A DNA stretch of 64,000 nt from Isoetes taiwanensis (GCA_021234155.1 JAJEKV010000013.1:8937193-9001192); one strand, 5' to 3'. Shown: positions 1 through 11,185, numbered from the stretch's first letter. Numbers and translations: made by a program. Notes: generated from the sequence alone by a model not told the origin.

Positions 1-1212
1 CGTCATGTCGTAGAGGGCTACATTGAAGATTGTCACCAGCCTTGCAAAAGATGGAAGAGCATGCCCCAAAGCCACTTTATCCGTATCCTGGTAGTTTTGT
101 TCCAGGCAAGATATATCCGCCATACAAGGCCCGCTCTCTTAGTCTGGGTCCTTCTCAGCAACCACCTTTTTAAAGGACAGAAAAGAAGGTGAGCTTCAAT
201 GTGCCAGAGAAGTCAAGCAATGCTGCTGGCCCGATGCAGAAAATCCTCCAATCCATTCCTAGGGAGGCTCGAGACCAGCTGAGGCAGAACAAAGCTTATT
301 TTCGATGTTTTCGACCAGGGCACCGTGTGTAGAAATGTCCATATGTAACCCAAGCGGCGCAGGCAGCCCTGGCTGAAGTGGAATGGGAGGACTATACGCC
401 TATCTGTGACTTACGAACCAGGCTATCTACAAGATGAGTCTCACATTTTTGCCACAATAGAAATTGGCAATACTGACAGCCAACCATCTGTCATATCCAT
501 TGTTGGACATTGATGTCAAACCTTTTGTTATCTTAATGGATACTGGAAGTACGCACAATTTTGTGTCCTCAGATTGGCTGAGTCATTGAACCTTACAGCT
601 CTGAAATCCAAATCACATCCCATCACTTTGGCAAGTGGAGCTATCCGCCACATACAGGGGTTAATTTGGATATCCATCTACTAGGAGTACTAGTTTCTCT
701 AGCCGTCGAGAATATTGGGAAATATGATTTGATTGTCAGCATGGACATCTTCACAGCTGCGAAAGCCAATATTGACTGCAAGAAGTGCGCCGTCACTTTC
801 AATGCAGCTAATGGGGCCCGTTTCACTCTAGCAGATAATCAAGTTAAACCCATCATCCAGAGCATGTCATTGTCACAGTGGATAAGGCTGTTTGAAGGAA
901 CCAAGTTGCTTGCATTGTTCGGCTTGCGTCAGTGGAAGCTAATTCTTAGAAAGAGGAAACCATTCGAGACTTGCTTAAAGCTATTGCCAGCTTACTTCAT
1001 GAATTTCAGGACCTCTTTCATGATGAGATTCAGAAGCTGCCACCTTTTGGGGGGGTAGAATGCGAGATTAAACTTGCGCCAGGTACAAAGCCAACCAGTA
1101 AGGCCCCGTACCATATGAGCACACCTAAATTGGCAGAGCTTAAGAAGCAGTTGCAAGACCTTCTTAAGTTAGGGTTAATTCGCCCTAGTGTTTCCCCTTT
1201 TGGAGCGCCGAT
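1..1212 (+). pseudogene. Ty3/gypsy gag-protease-RT remnant (5' part)
   Basis: Decayed polyprotein of a Ty3/gypsy LTR retrotransposon. In order it shows a degenerate CCHC zinc knuckle near 300-345 (first Cys replaced by Tyr and an in-frame stop inside), an aspartic-protease active site DTGSTHNF near 540-565, a protease-to-RT linker around 715-800 that reads YDLIVSMD then an IDC motif, and the start of reverse transcriptase at 971-1212 (LAPGTKPTSKAPY, then LGLIRPSVSPFGAP). Several stops and frameshifts separate these blocks, so it is not functional. RT stops abruptly at 1212 because another element is inserted there; the same RT resumes at 6431. The 5' end lies outside the window. Confidence 0.85.
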
Positions 1213-2270
1213 TGTGATGTTCCAGGTATTTATATGGTGTATGTATACATACTATGACACGTTACCAATATTTTACTAGACCCCTAAGGGTCAATAGGGG
1301 GTAACCTGGGTTCACTTAAAAGGGATTTTATTAGCTATGCTAATAAAGTTAATGGATAAATAACCTAATTATGCTAATTAGGTTATAATTACTTAAATGG
1401 AACCAACAGGGGAGCGCCACTTGGCCCAAATCGATTGGCCAAGTGCGACTTGCCAATTTGAGAGGAGAAATTGGGGTTCTACCCCCATTTCTGCCCCAAA
1501 ATCGATTGGGGGAGAGGAAAGGAAGAGCAGCTACTAGTTCTTGCCAACTGACCCGAAGAATGGAGGCTTTCCGTGATAATGGCTCCAGCCAAGAGACTGG
1601 TTAGTCCCTAGATAGCTTGTACTTCCGTTAACACTTCTTTGAATCGATGGAATGGTTAAATTCTCTTTCATATGATTATGATGATGATGGATACTTGGAT
1701 GGTGTTTATATTCTTTGTTTCTGCTCCCTTCGTGTATTGGGATTAAGGGAAGGGTAGAGACCTGAAAGCCTCTTAGAACTAGAGATGTTTCTAGCTAGAC
1801 CCCTTAATACCCAATAATTGCAGTCTGTGCACAAGAGCCCACTTGGTTGTGGAGGCTATCGCGTGATTCAGCACTAGACAACGAGCACAATGGTGAAACG
1901 GGGGTGGGATCTTGCCTAGCGTGGCTACAAGACTCGTACAGTGTGTTAGGCTTATAGCCGGTCCTTGCGGTGGGGCCGAATATACGTCCGACACCGCCTG
2001 GGTCGCAAGAGCGTGCCTATATGGACGTCCTGGGCTCAATGGGCACGCCTAGCGGTCCATGGATTTTGGGGGGTTCCAGTCGGGTACAACTATGTGTGCA
2101 TTTAGTGGCATGTAGTCTCTAGCACCCAGGGATCCATTATGCTCGGGGAGGGGACACTTCTCTGACCTGCCTCATCGGATCGGGGAGATGCAACCCGGAG
2201 TAGTCTCATAGGGTGATTCCATAAGACTGCGTCTCCGGAAGGCTACAATCACGCCATAGCATGTTTCAGA
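1213..2270 (+). repeat. F1 LTR, truncated at its 3' end
   Basis: Begins TGTGATGTTCCAGG and runs parallel to the LTR at 2570-4400 through shared blocks (the CTAGACC...GGGTCAATAG block, the GAAGAATGGAGGC block, the GGGATCCATTATGC block). The match ends near 2270, just after GAAGGCTACAATC and CATGTTTCAG, where the other copy continues for about 450 bp more. No promoter element could be assigned with confidence. Confidence 0.75.
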
Positions 2271-2569
2271 AATTATTTTGTAAATACTGATGTATTTTAC
2301 TTTTGCAGGCCAGTAGGGCATGTTGACGTACTGCAGAACATCCTGGGCCTCACTCTGGGGGCCATCCCTTGTATTTAAGACTTTGTTGTCTATGAGTGCA
2401 CTCTTAAGCTATTAGCATCGTAATTTCTTATATTTTGTTAGACTCCGATCCTATGACACATACATGTAATCTTGTGTTACTTTCAAGGAATAAGAATTAT
2501 CTCCTATACATAATTTCATTATCTATTAACCCTAATGTTGAGGACAACATCAATCCAAGGGGGGAAGAA
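2271..2569 (+). mobile_element. F1 internal 3' region with polypurine tract
   Basis: About 300 bp of non-LTR sequence directly upstream of the second LTR. It ends in a purine run AAGGGGGGAAGAA (2557-2569) that abuts the LTR start TGTGACGTTCC, as a polypurine tract does at a 3' LTR. This fixes the element as + oriented. No open coding region is retained. Confidence 0.7.
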
Positions 2570-4400
2570 TGTGACGTTCCAAGTATTTATACGTATACAT
2601 ATGCATCAGTGTTGTTACATACTTACCGTACCCGTACGGTACTGTAAGTATTTTACGTATCGTACCTCGTAACGTACCTCCAAGTTTTTAACGTACCGAA
2701 AAAAAACAGTACGTTAAAAGGTGTTATTACCGTACCTACAAAATACGTACCGTACCTGTAAAATACTTACAATACCTATAAAATACATACCGTACCTATA
2801 AAATCCTTACTGTACTTGTGTTGAAAGCTACCAAAATTTGACACAAAAACAATGCATTTTTTATTCCGTACGTACCGTACCTCTGGTACGGTACGCTAAG
2901 TACTTGAAAGTTACCGTACCATATAGATACAACACTGGTGTGCATACTATGACACATCACCAGTATTTAACTAGACCTCTAAGGGTCAATAGAGGGTAAC
3001 ATGGGTTCACTTAAAAGGGATTTTATTAGCTATGCTAATAAAATTAGTGGATAAATAACCTAATTATGCTAATTAGGGCTATAAACACTTAAACGTAACC
3101 AACAGAAGAGCGCCACTTGGCCCAAATCGATTGGCCAAGTGGAACTTGCCAATTTGAGAGGAGAAATTGGGATTCTATCCTCATTTTTGCCCCAAAATCG
3201 ATTGGGGAATAGGGGAGGAAGAGCAGCTACCAGTTCTTGCCAACTGACCCGAAGAATGGAGGCTTTCCGTGATAATGGCTCCAGCCAAGAGATTGGTTAG
3301 TCCCTAGATAGCTTGTACTTCCGCTAACACTTCTTTGAATAGATGGAATGGTTAAATTCTCTTTCATATGTTATTATGATGATGATGGATACTTGGATGA
3401 TGTTTATATTCTTTCTTTCTGCTCCGTCCGTGTATTGGGATTAAGGGAAGGGTAGAGACCTGAAAGCCTCTTAGAACTAGAGATGTTTCTAGCTAGACCC
3501 CTTAATACCCAATAATTGTGGCCTGTGCACAAGAGCCCACCTCGCTGTGGAGGCTTTTGCATGATTCAGCACCAGACAACGAGGACAATGGTGAAACGGG
3601 GGTTGCCTAACGTGGCTACAAGACTCCTACAGTGTGCTAGGCTTATAGCCGGTCCTCGTGGTGGGGCCGAGTATGGGTCGGACACCTCCTGGGTCGTGGG
3701 AGCATGCCTATATGGACGTCCTAGGCTCGATGGGTGCGCCCAGCAGTCCATGGATTTTGGGGGGTTCCAGTCGGGTACGGCTACGTGTGCATTTAGTGGC
3801 ATGTAGTCTCTAGCACACCGAGGGATCCATTATGCTGGGGGAGGGGACACTTCCCTGACATGCCGCATCGGACCCGGGATATGCAACCCGGAGTAGTCTC
3901 ATAGGGTGATTCCATGAGACTGCGTCTCCGGAAGGCTACAATCGCGCCATGCATGTCTCAGCCTATCTGCAAAGTGTACACAGGAAGGGCGGATGGAGTG
4001 GACTACCCTAGCCGTTGTCTTATGCCAGCCAACGCCATGTTATACTTCCGTCTGTTGACATTTTGAGGCCCTGACCGCCAGTTGACACCATGGAGTCTGA
4101 GCCTCCGGTAGTAGTGTTGTCATGGTGTATTGCTCATGATATTTATGGTTGTATTGTCTTTTCGTTGATGATGAGGGATGAGCCACCCTTCGTGGTGGTA
4201 TATTATTCCAGCATGATTGTTGTATGCTAACATGTATATATGCTTCTGCTGTATAGGATTTCCATAGAGGACGTGGGACGAATGACACCTCTGTATTCCT
4301 CGCCCGGACACTTGGCCATCCCAAGTGGTCCGAATATGACGGAGGGCCCTACCATGGTGATGTAGTCGCCACGGGAGGGAAATTCTCGTATTTGTACGAT
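2570..4400 (+). repeat. F1 3' LTR, lacking its terminus
   Basis: Starts immediately after the polypurine tract and contains all blocks seen in the other F1 copies. A MITE (2607-2937) is inserted near its 5' end. Its last part (TTTGTACGATGGGAGCATCG) is followed by an inverted copy of the same sequence instead of the expected ACGTCACA terminus, so roughly 20-30 bp of the LTR end are missing. The fragment at 16447-16546 shows what the end should look like. Confidence 0.75.
2607..2937. mobile_element. hAT-like MITE rich in TACCGTAC
   Basis: A 331-bp block with inverted ends CAGTGTTGT...ACAACACTG interrupts the LTR. The flanking octamers ATATGCAT (2599-2606) and GTGTGCAT (2938-2945) agree at 6 of 8 positions, consistent with an aged 8-bp hAT-type duplication. 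The interior is a dense run of imperfect GTACC/GGTAC words with units like TACCTGTAAAATACTTAC, so it can fold on itself. No ORF. The hAT assignment rests on end sequence and duplication length only. Confidence 0.6.
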
Positions 4401-4935
4401 GGGAGCATCGTATAGATTCTGGATCCATCGTACAAATATGAGAATTTCCCTCCTGTGGCAACTACATCACCATGATAGGGCCCTCCGTCATACTCGGACC
4501 ACTTGGGATGGCCAAGTGTCCAGGCGAGGAACACAGAGGTGTCATTTGTCCCACGTCCTCTATGGGAATCCTATATAGCGGAAGCGTACATACATGTTAG
4601 CATACAACAATCTTGCTGAAATAATATACCACCACAAAGGATGGCCCATTCATCATCAACAAAAAGACAATACAACCATAAATATCATGAGCAATACACC
4701 ATAATAAGGCCGCTACCTGAGGCTCAGACTCCATGGTGTCAATTGGCGGTTAGGGCCTCAAGATGTCAACAGACGGAAGTATAACATGGCGTTGGCTGGC
4801 ATAAGACAATGGCTAGAGTAGTCCACTCCATCTGCCCCTCATGTGCACACTTTGCAGATAGGCTGAAACATGTTATGGCGTGATTGTAGCCTTTCGGAGA
4901 TGCAGTCTCATGGAATTACCCTATGGGACTACTCC
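3890..4935. repeat. Large inverted repeat (palindrome) of F1 LTR ends
   Basis: The left arm ends at 4400 and the right arm begins at 4427, with a 26-bp spacer. The arms match closely for about 510 bp (for example CGGAGGGCCCTACCATGGTG against its complement in the right arm). The symmetry continues beyond the solo LTR at 4941-5595, because 5601-6430 is the inverted counterpart of upstream LTR sequence. A transcript through it would form a long hairpin. Confidence 0.8.
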
Positions 4936-6430
4936 GAGTTTGATACGATTAGCTAGTCTCCAAAGATGTACTGCAAAAACAATCATCAAGAAACAAGTCA
5001 AATAAACACAAATCCACCCTTCCGGGTAAGCTCACCACCCAACCGGGTTGTCCTTGAGCAAGAGTCTTCCAAAGAAAGGAAATAACGCAGGTTAGCCACT
5101 ACAAATCCTTTGTAGCAAAAACCATAAATTTAAGGAATAGGCTAGGCTTGGGATTTGACTTAGATGTTCAATTGGGATAGAAACAAGCTTTGCCCTCACA
5201 TACGCTTACTCTTGTAACATTCCTTCCTTTTTGAAAAGGTAAAGGTATCCCTTAATAAGCCTTACTTGAATGACGTCCTTATATTTAGCCCAAGTCCCTT
5301 TTTAACATTAAAAGTACACCTTTATGCCCATAGATATAATAGATGCGTACCTCTCTTAACTATAATAATAGTTTACTATCTTTTCTAAGGTTCTTAGATT
5401 AGCTTATGGTTTATAACTTGTCCTATCTTATATTAGATAAAAATATCCCCCAATGGTCTAGCTAAGGATAATTGCTAACTTAGCTTATTGTATATTCACT
5501 AAGATACTTGAGTCCAAGGGTTAACATGAACATTTACGGCTTTCTTTCTCATACTCTTGCTCCCGACAACCACTCCCCCGAGCGCCACCATATCAGAGTT
5601 ACATCTCGCGGTCCGATGAGGCAGGTCAGGGAAGTGAACCCTCTCCGAGCATAATGGATTCCTGGGTGTGCTAGAGACTACGTGCCACTAAATGCACACG
5701 TAGCCGTACCCGACTGGAACCCCCAAAATCCATGGACCGCTAGGCGCGCCCATCGAGCCCAGGACATCCATATAGGTACGCTCTCGCGACCAGGAGGTGT
5801 TGGACCCATACCCGACCCCACCTGAGGACCGGCTATAAGCCTAGCACAATGTAGAAGTCTTGTAGCCACGCTAGGCAAGACCCCACCCCCGTTCCACAAT
5901 TGTGCTCGTTGTCTGGTGCTGAATCACACGATAGCCTCCACAGCCAGGTGGGCTCTTGTGCACAGGCTGCAATTATTGGGTATTAAGGGGTCTAGCTAGA
6001 AATATCTCTAGTTCTAAGAGACTTTCAGGTCTCTACCCTTCTCTTAATCCCAATACACAGAGGGAGAAGAAAGAAAGAATATAAACACCATCCAAGTATC
6101 CATCATCATCATAATAACATATGAAAGAGAATTTAACCATTCCATCTATTCAAAGAAGTGTTAACGAAAGTACAAACTATCTAGGGACTAACCAGTCTCT
6201 TGGATGGAGCCATTATCACGGAAAGCCTCCATTCTTCGGGTCAGTTGGCAAGAACTAGTATCTGCTCTTCCTCTCCTCTTTCCCAATCGATTTTGGGGCA
6301 GAAATGGGGGTAGAACCCCAATTTTTCCTGAACCCAGGTTACCCCTTATTGACCCTTAGGGATCTAGTTAAATACTGGTGACGTGTCATAGTATGTATAC
6401 GTATATCGTATAAATACCTGGAACGTCACA
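4427..6430 (-). repeat. F1 LTR in inverse orientation, split by a solo LTR
   Basis: Read on the minus strand it starts TGTGACGTTCCAGGTATTTA at 6430 and passes through the same blocks as the + copies, ending near 4427. A solo LTR of another family is inserted at 4941-5595. Compared with the + copies it lacks about 150 bp (the TTAGCTATGCTAATAAA block and its neighbours) near 6325. Confidence 0.75.
4941..5595 (-). mobile_element. Solo LTR of family F2, TSD GAGTT
   Basis: A 655-bp insertion bounded on + by TGATACGATTAGC and CGCCACCATATCA, i.e. TG...CA ends. Perfect 5-bp duplications GAGTT lie at 4936-4940 and 5596-5600, and the interrupted F1 LTR joins cleanly across the site. On the minus strand its start (TGATATGGTGGCGCTCGG) matches the LTR start at 27450 (TGATATGGTGGTGCTCGG), which follows a polypurine tract there, giving the minus orientation. 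No internal region remains, so this is a recombined solo LTR. Confidence 0.85.
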
Positions 6431-6755
6431 CTGATCCTCTTTATTAAGAAGAAGTATGGCACACTGCGGATGTGCATTGATTATCGCCAGTTGAACAAGC
6501 ATACTATTAAGAAACGGTATGCAGTGTCGCGAGCCGATGACCTTATGGACCAATTGCGAGGGGGCAAAATACTTCTCCAAGATCGATCTTCGATCGGGAT
6601 GTCATCAAATAAGAATCAAGGAGAATAAATCAGCTTCTCGGACTCGCTATGGCCACTATGAATTTAGGTTATGCCCTTTGGTCTAACAAATGCACCGGCC
6701 ACGTTCATGTGTCTAATGAATGATATCTTCTGTGAGTGCTTAGATGAGTAACACG
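6431..6755 (+). pseudogene. Ty3/gypsy RT continuation
   Basis: Continues the reverse transcriptase broken at 1212. Visible motifs are [20 protein letters not shown], a degraded LRGG...KIDLRSG-like stretch and [18 protein letters not shown]. It is shifted and stopped in places and ends near 6755, before the catalytic DD box. The rest of pol is absent. Confidence 0.85.
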
Positions 6756-7160
6756 GTGACGGATCAAATGCACTAATGACCTGTAGTGCAATTGCAAATT
6801 CCCTTTTTAAAAACCCCAAGATTTGGTACTTTTGGCATATTTTAATTAAAAAACTACAGTAAAAAAAGGTTGCACGTTGAAACAATTTTGTATGGAGGAA
6901 AAATATTGTAGTTAAAGTAAAACAAAAAATATCGCTTTTTTGCTACTCGGTTTCACGTTACATTGCAAAAAGTCTATGCACGCATAGCTGGAGACACTCT
7001 AGTACAAACACAAAGAAGATTTAAGGTAATGAAAATATAGTCATCACATTGTAGTCAAACAAGGTCACAAAGGGTTTAAGGTGTCAAGCGTAATCCTTTT
7101 AAAACAACAGTTTATCAATACTTATATAAACATAGACAGTTAATTTAGAATACCATGAAA
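6756..7160. other. Unassigned AT-rich spacer
   Basis: Between the truncated gypsy RT and the LINE. I see no ORF of note, no terminal repeats and no RNA gene. ACCATGAA at 7153-7160 may be the left target duplication of the LINE. Confidence 0.4.
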
Positions 7161-7825
7161 CTGGCACCTTCGGCTACATTGAGCGCCTATTTTCTTGGAT
7201 GTTTTGTCCTTTAGTGAATTTTTCCGTTTGCCTCCCTTTCTTGCCTGTTTTTTGAAAAATCTGCTTCTCTAGCATCCAATTCAATCCAAATTCTTGCTAG
7301 CCTTGTAGAGGCTAGCAATCCGAGATTGCTGCTACATGAATTCCTGCAAATTCACTGGATGCAAAATTCTTTGTAATCCTCCAAGATAGAGGTAGATTAA
7401 CTTGTGGTCATTTAAGTGGATCTGCTTCACATCTTTGGCGCAATCTTTGGTTACATAAAATCTGTTCCCAGAGGGAAATTTCATTTCGGAATATTCATTT
7501 GTGCCTAGCTGTGAAGAATTTGAAGTCGAAATCATACAATCTTGGTTAGAAGAATTCATTGGGAACAAAAATACAGAAGCCACTGCTATTTTTCGAGTAA
7601 ATTGTGATTGGACAGACACGAAATTGACAGTGAAATTACACAATGACACAGGATTTGGGCACTGAGGATGTTTTTTCTGATCTCTTAGTGATAGATTTGA
7701 TTTAGTCTCCTTTAGCATTCCCTCTTCAGTTTCTTTTTTCCTCTTTCTTGAATTCTCTTGAATTTTTCCCTCCCCTTTTTCAAATCTTCTCACGTGTCTC
7801 TGCTGTAATCTCCTGAACCTTTTTC

Positions 7826-9199
7826 ATGGAAACTATTGACAAATTTAGCCCTAAATTCCTTGCCTTTCTCCATGAATTTGCTCATCTTGGAGACTCTGAG
7901 CGCCCGATCTTGCTTAATCAGTTAAGACTTCTTCAAGAAAATCAAAAAAATTGTCTGCTTTTTGGAGATTTCTCTAACCTTCTCTCTGACAATCAGATTA
8001 TGCATCCTAGAACTCATAAGGTTCCAGTCTGGGATAATCTCTCAAAGGATCCTAATCTTTATGGCCGGCTACCATTTCTGCATCCCTCTACTCAAATTCC
8101 ACTGCCATATGGAGTTCCAAAACCTGCCAGAGATATCTACACTGATAATGCTTTGGATGCTGCTCTGCTGGAGGCCCGTGCTGATGAAGGGAATAAACAA
8201 GCTTTATACCATGGTATTTCTTTAAATCTCGCTTCTGTTCATGCTAAGATGTCAACTCTGAAAGACACAGCTGTTCTAGTCAAGGTTAACAAATGTGGAA
8301 TTAATCGTGGAAAACTTTGGACTTTCTTCCAAAACCTTCAAAAAGGTATTCTCATCAAAGCCATGTACTGGCTAAACTATCCATTCCTTCTGATTGAGTG
8401 TGAAAACTCCAGAACAGCAAACTTCCTACTAAATCGAGGTCATCTGGTTTTTGAAAGATATCAAATAAGCTTTCTTAAATGGCATCCTAAGTTAGACATA
8501 TCTTCATTTGAGTCCTTGTGCATAGCCTCTACCACTTTACATGGGCTTAATCCAATCTACTGGAATGAAGACTGTTTCAGAATTCTTTTCAACTCCATTG
8601 GCACATATATTTCCACTGAATATTCCCCTGAGAGACCTCCCCGAGCCTTCATACAAATTGATCTTGCCAAACCTGTGCCAACCACAATTCCTTTCACTGA
8701 TGCTTTTGGACAGAAATCATTCCTATCACTAAGATGGTCAGGTCTACCTCCTCTTTGTCAGAAATGTGATTACAGGCACTTGTGGTATGAAAATTGTAAA
8801 ACCACTCCCATCAAGCAAGCAGATACCACAGAGAATGTAATTCCATTAAAGGAATTAAATGAGTCAACTAAGTTCAAAAATTCTGCTGAAACAATGGCAC
8901 ACAATAGTAACAGTTCACAAGTTCTACAAGGGCCAACTTCATTGGAAAATCCAAGTAAAACCAATGTCTTTACTTGGAAAAGAGTGAATGGATCTCAAAG
9001 AAGAATTCACAAGAATAGAATTGAGAAGGATAAACAGAAGAATTCTCAGGGGCTGTTTATCTCAGATTTGACATCAAACAGAACTTCTCTAACAGGATTG
9101 CATGCAAATCAAAATGCTTCTGGTATTAAAGTCATTCAGAAATATATGGGGAATTCAACCACAAAGGCAAAGCTCCTATGGATCAGGCTGCAATATTAA
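7826..9199 (+). pseudogene. LINE ORF1 (nucleic-acid-binding Gag-like protein), N-terminal part
   Basis: A 457-codon open frame starting METIDKFSPKF. ORF1 of plant L1 elements binds RNA and forms the retrotransposition particle. Residues about 140-300 look like the DUF4283-type fold common in these proteins (ILIKAMYWLNYPFLLIECEN, then ERYQISFLKWHPKLD), followed by PPLCQKCDYRHLWYENC near residues 310-325, a CCHC knuckle with altered spacing (CX2CX3HX5C instead of CX2CX4HX4C). The basic Ser/Asn-rich tail runs out of frame near 9199 and continues in the next entry. The shifted knuckle spacing could mean the protein was already non-functional. Confidence 0.75.
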
Positions 9200-10265
9200 C
9201 AGAGGATTTGAATTCCACACTGGATAGAATTATTCAGGATGCTAAAAATCTGAATAATTCTAGACTGTCAAGTCATTTGAATCTCAAACAAGGCAGTAAG
9301 AGAGATTCATTAATTAGACAAAGCCATACCGCAACCTGCAGAAATATGTCCACATTGGTTATAAAAGATAAGAAGATTTCAACCTCACAGAGTGATAACC
9401 TCTGCTTCAAAAACAGTGATTCCAACATCAGCTCCAGATACAGACATGGACACAAGTTGCAACCAGAATGCTAAACCTAAGCAATCTGAAATGGAAAACA
9501 AGGTCCTCTGCTACAACCATTTCCAGGTACTTGCAGATATTAATACTAACCATCTAATAAATTATTGAATTCTGAAAATCATGAGCAGTTGATTGATCAC
9601 CTTGTTCAACCCTCAACCCTTCCAAACCATCTCCCTCAAATGCTATAATTGAGCTTGAACCCCTCATTAATCTGGAAATAAATTTGCCTTCTGTGAACAA
9701 TGGCTGCCAAACCTTTTCTACAGAAATTGAGAAGCAATTGGCTTCCCTACAAGAAGGTATATGGTACACAAGTTCAGATCAATTTCTCACAGCTCAAGAT
9801 CGAGATCAGGCTGCTACAGATCAAACTAAATAAATTGTGACAGAGAAGGATATTGTACTGGATACACCTGAAAGACAGATTTCTCAACTTGACAAAGCAG
9901 ATCCTCAAAGCCTCAGCCCCGAGATCATCTCCAACACTCAAGACATGGAGGAAGATGCTCAACCTTCCAGGCAAGTCCCCTTTCAAAATAGTTCTAAGAA
10001 ATGTTTGTTTGATAACTCCATAAACAGTATGTTTGAGTTCATCCCAGGAGGTATTTCTGACAGTGAGGAAGAAATTGATACACTTAATAAAGAGAACCTG
10101 GAGAATTCTAAATGGGGGGATGATGAGTTGTTAAGGGATACCTATCTGTCAACTAAGCCTCCATCTAAACCATTGTCTATATTGAAGGATTCTAATACTC
10201 TTGCAAATAATACAAGAAGTAAAAAACTTAAACAAGTCTCTAAGAGGGCTAAAAAAAAGCAGTGA
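9178..10265 (+). pseudogene. LINE ORF1 C-terminal tail, frameshifted
   Basis: Low-complexity, Ser/Asn/Lys-rich coding in two pieces: 9178-9474, then 9837-10265 after a stretch with stops. The last piece holds an acidic segment (GGISDSEEEIDTLNKENLEN) and ends in a lysine-rich tail (SKRAKKKQ), followed by a stop 30-50 bp before the endonuclease ORF. It probably belonged to ORF1. No catalytic motif is visible. Confidence 0.55.
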
Positions 10266-10312
10266 GAGTTTCCTTTCCTTTGCCTTGCTTCTGATTGTCA
10301 ATTATTCTTATT

Positions 10313-11185
10313 ATGAGGATAATTAGTTGGAATTTGAGAGGAATTAAGGGGCCCCTTAAGAGAAGGAGAGCCATAGCTCAACTCAGACAATATAATGCTG
10401 ACATTATATTGCTTCAAGAATTGAAGCTTCCTAAGTTTGAGGCATCCAGTTTGGGTGACTGGATCTACCAAAGGAGGTATGTGTATTATTTGGAAAAATC
10501 TCCAACATATCTCTTTCTGCAATAGCATTTGGGTCTAAGTTAGATATTGGGGTACAAAAAAGCGCGACAAGCGGAAGCGGAAAAAGCACGTTAAGCAACG
10601 CCCGACGCACCTTTTCGATTTCCGTGTGCCTTTTCGCGAACAATGATTTTGCGGGTAGCCATGTCATCGATCCGAAAGCAATTTATTAAAAACGGATCAT
10701 CGCGTTCCCGCTCTTCAAGCACCTCCAAGCACAACGGACCAAGCACGAAAAGCAGCGCGTCCGGATGGGTGCTTTTGTACCCCAATATCTAACTTAGACC
10801 CATTTCTAAAATGTGGCAAGCTGTAACTTTCTCTTTTAATAATTACACATTTGGGGTTATCAATATCTATGCTTCTACTTGTCCCAAAGATAGAGAAAAT
10901 CTCTGGCCTGATCTTAAATCTTGGATCTCTAGCAACTCCTTGGTTGATTGGATTTTGGAAGGGGATTTTAACAATACTCCAGCTTGGGACTTGAAATTGG
11001 GGAATAAAATAAACATGTCCTTAACTGAGAGAAGGAATTGGGATAATTTTATTGCTGACTCTTCCCTAATTCATATTCCATCTTCCACCTCTATTTACAC
11101 CTGGTCCAATAAGCAGAAAAATCAAGATAGAGTCTATTGTGCATTGGATAGATTTTATATCTCCAATCCAAACTCAGATTTCTAG
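10313..11185 (+). pseudogene. LINE ORF2 endonuclease domain, split by a MITE
   Basis: APE-type endonuclease that nicks the target to prime reverse transcription. The N-terminal block reads MRIISWNLRGIKGP...RQYNADIILLQELKL (10313-10440), with the catalytic Asn and Glu in the WNLRG and QELK boxes. A 271-bp MITE at 10531-10801 then interrupts it. The C-terminal half (10811-11185) shows INIYAS, EGDFNN and YTWSNKQ...LDRFY. The family's final SDH box appears out of frame at about 11218-11235 (ISDHQP). The MITE and frameshifts make it inactive. Confidence 0.8.
10531..10801. mobile_element. MITE with 29-bp perfect terminal inverted repeats
   Basis: The left end 10531-10559 (starts GGGTCTAAGTTAGATATTGG) is the exact inverse complement of the right end 10773-10801. 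Flanking ATTT occurs at 10527-10530 and 10802-10805. The interior is GC-rich compared with the LINE (GCGCGACAAGCGGAAGCGG) and has no transposase. A 4-bp duplication with these ends does not match a superfamily I can name. The perfect inverted repeats suggest a recent insertion. Confidence 0.85.

Larger units (their letters stand above)
1213..6430. mobile_element. Composite F1 LTR insertion inside the gypsy RT
   Basis: A 5.2-kb insertion interrupts the gypsy RT. The flanks are CCGAT (1208-1212) and CTGAT (6431-6435), a 4-of-5 match to a 5-bp target duplication, and the host reading frame resumes directly after it. Both outer ends are the 5' terminus of the same LTR family (TGTGAYGTTCCAGGTATTTA), facing outward. 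The left side is a truncated LTR, about 300 bp of internal DNA with a polypurine tract, then a second LTR on +. The right side is one LTR on -. A normal element has two LTRs in the same direction, so this one is rearranged or fused from two insertions. No coding capacity is visible. Confidence 0.75.

Noticed and set aside
7332-7793. 153-codon minus-strand ORF
   Set aside because: Lies antisense in the 5' leader of the LINE; composition fits the complement of T-rich leader DNA.
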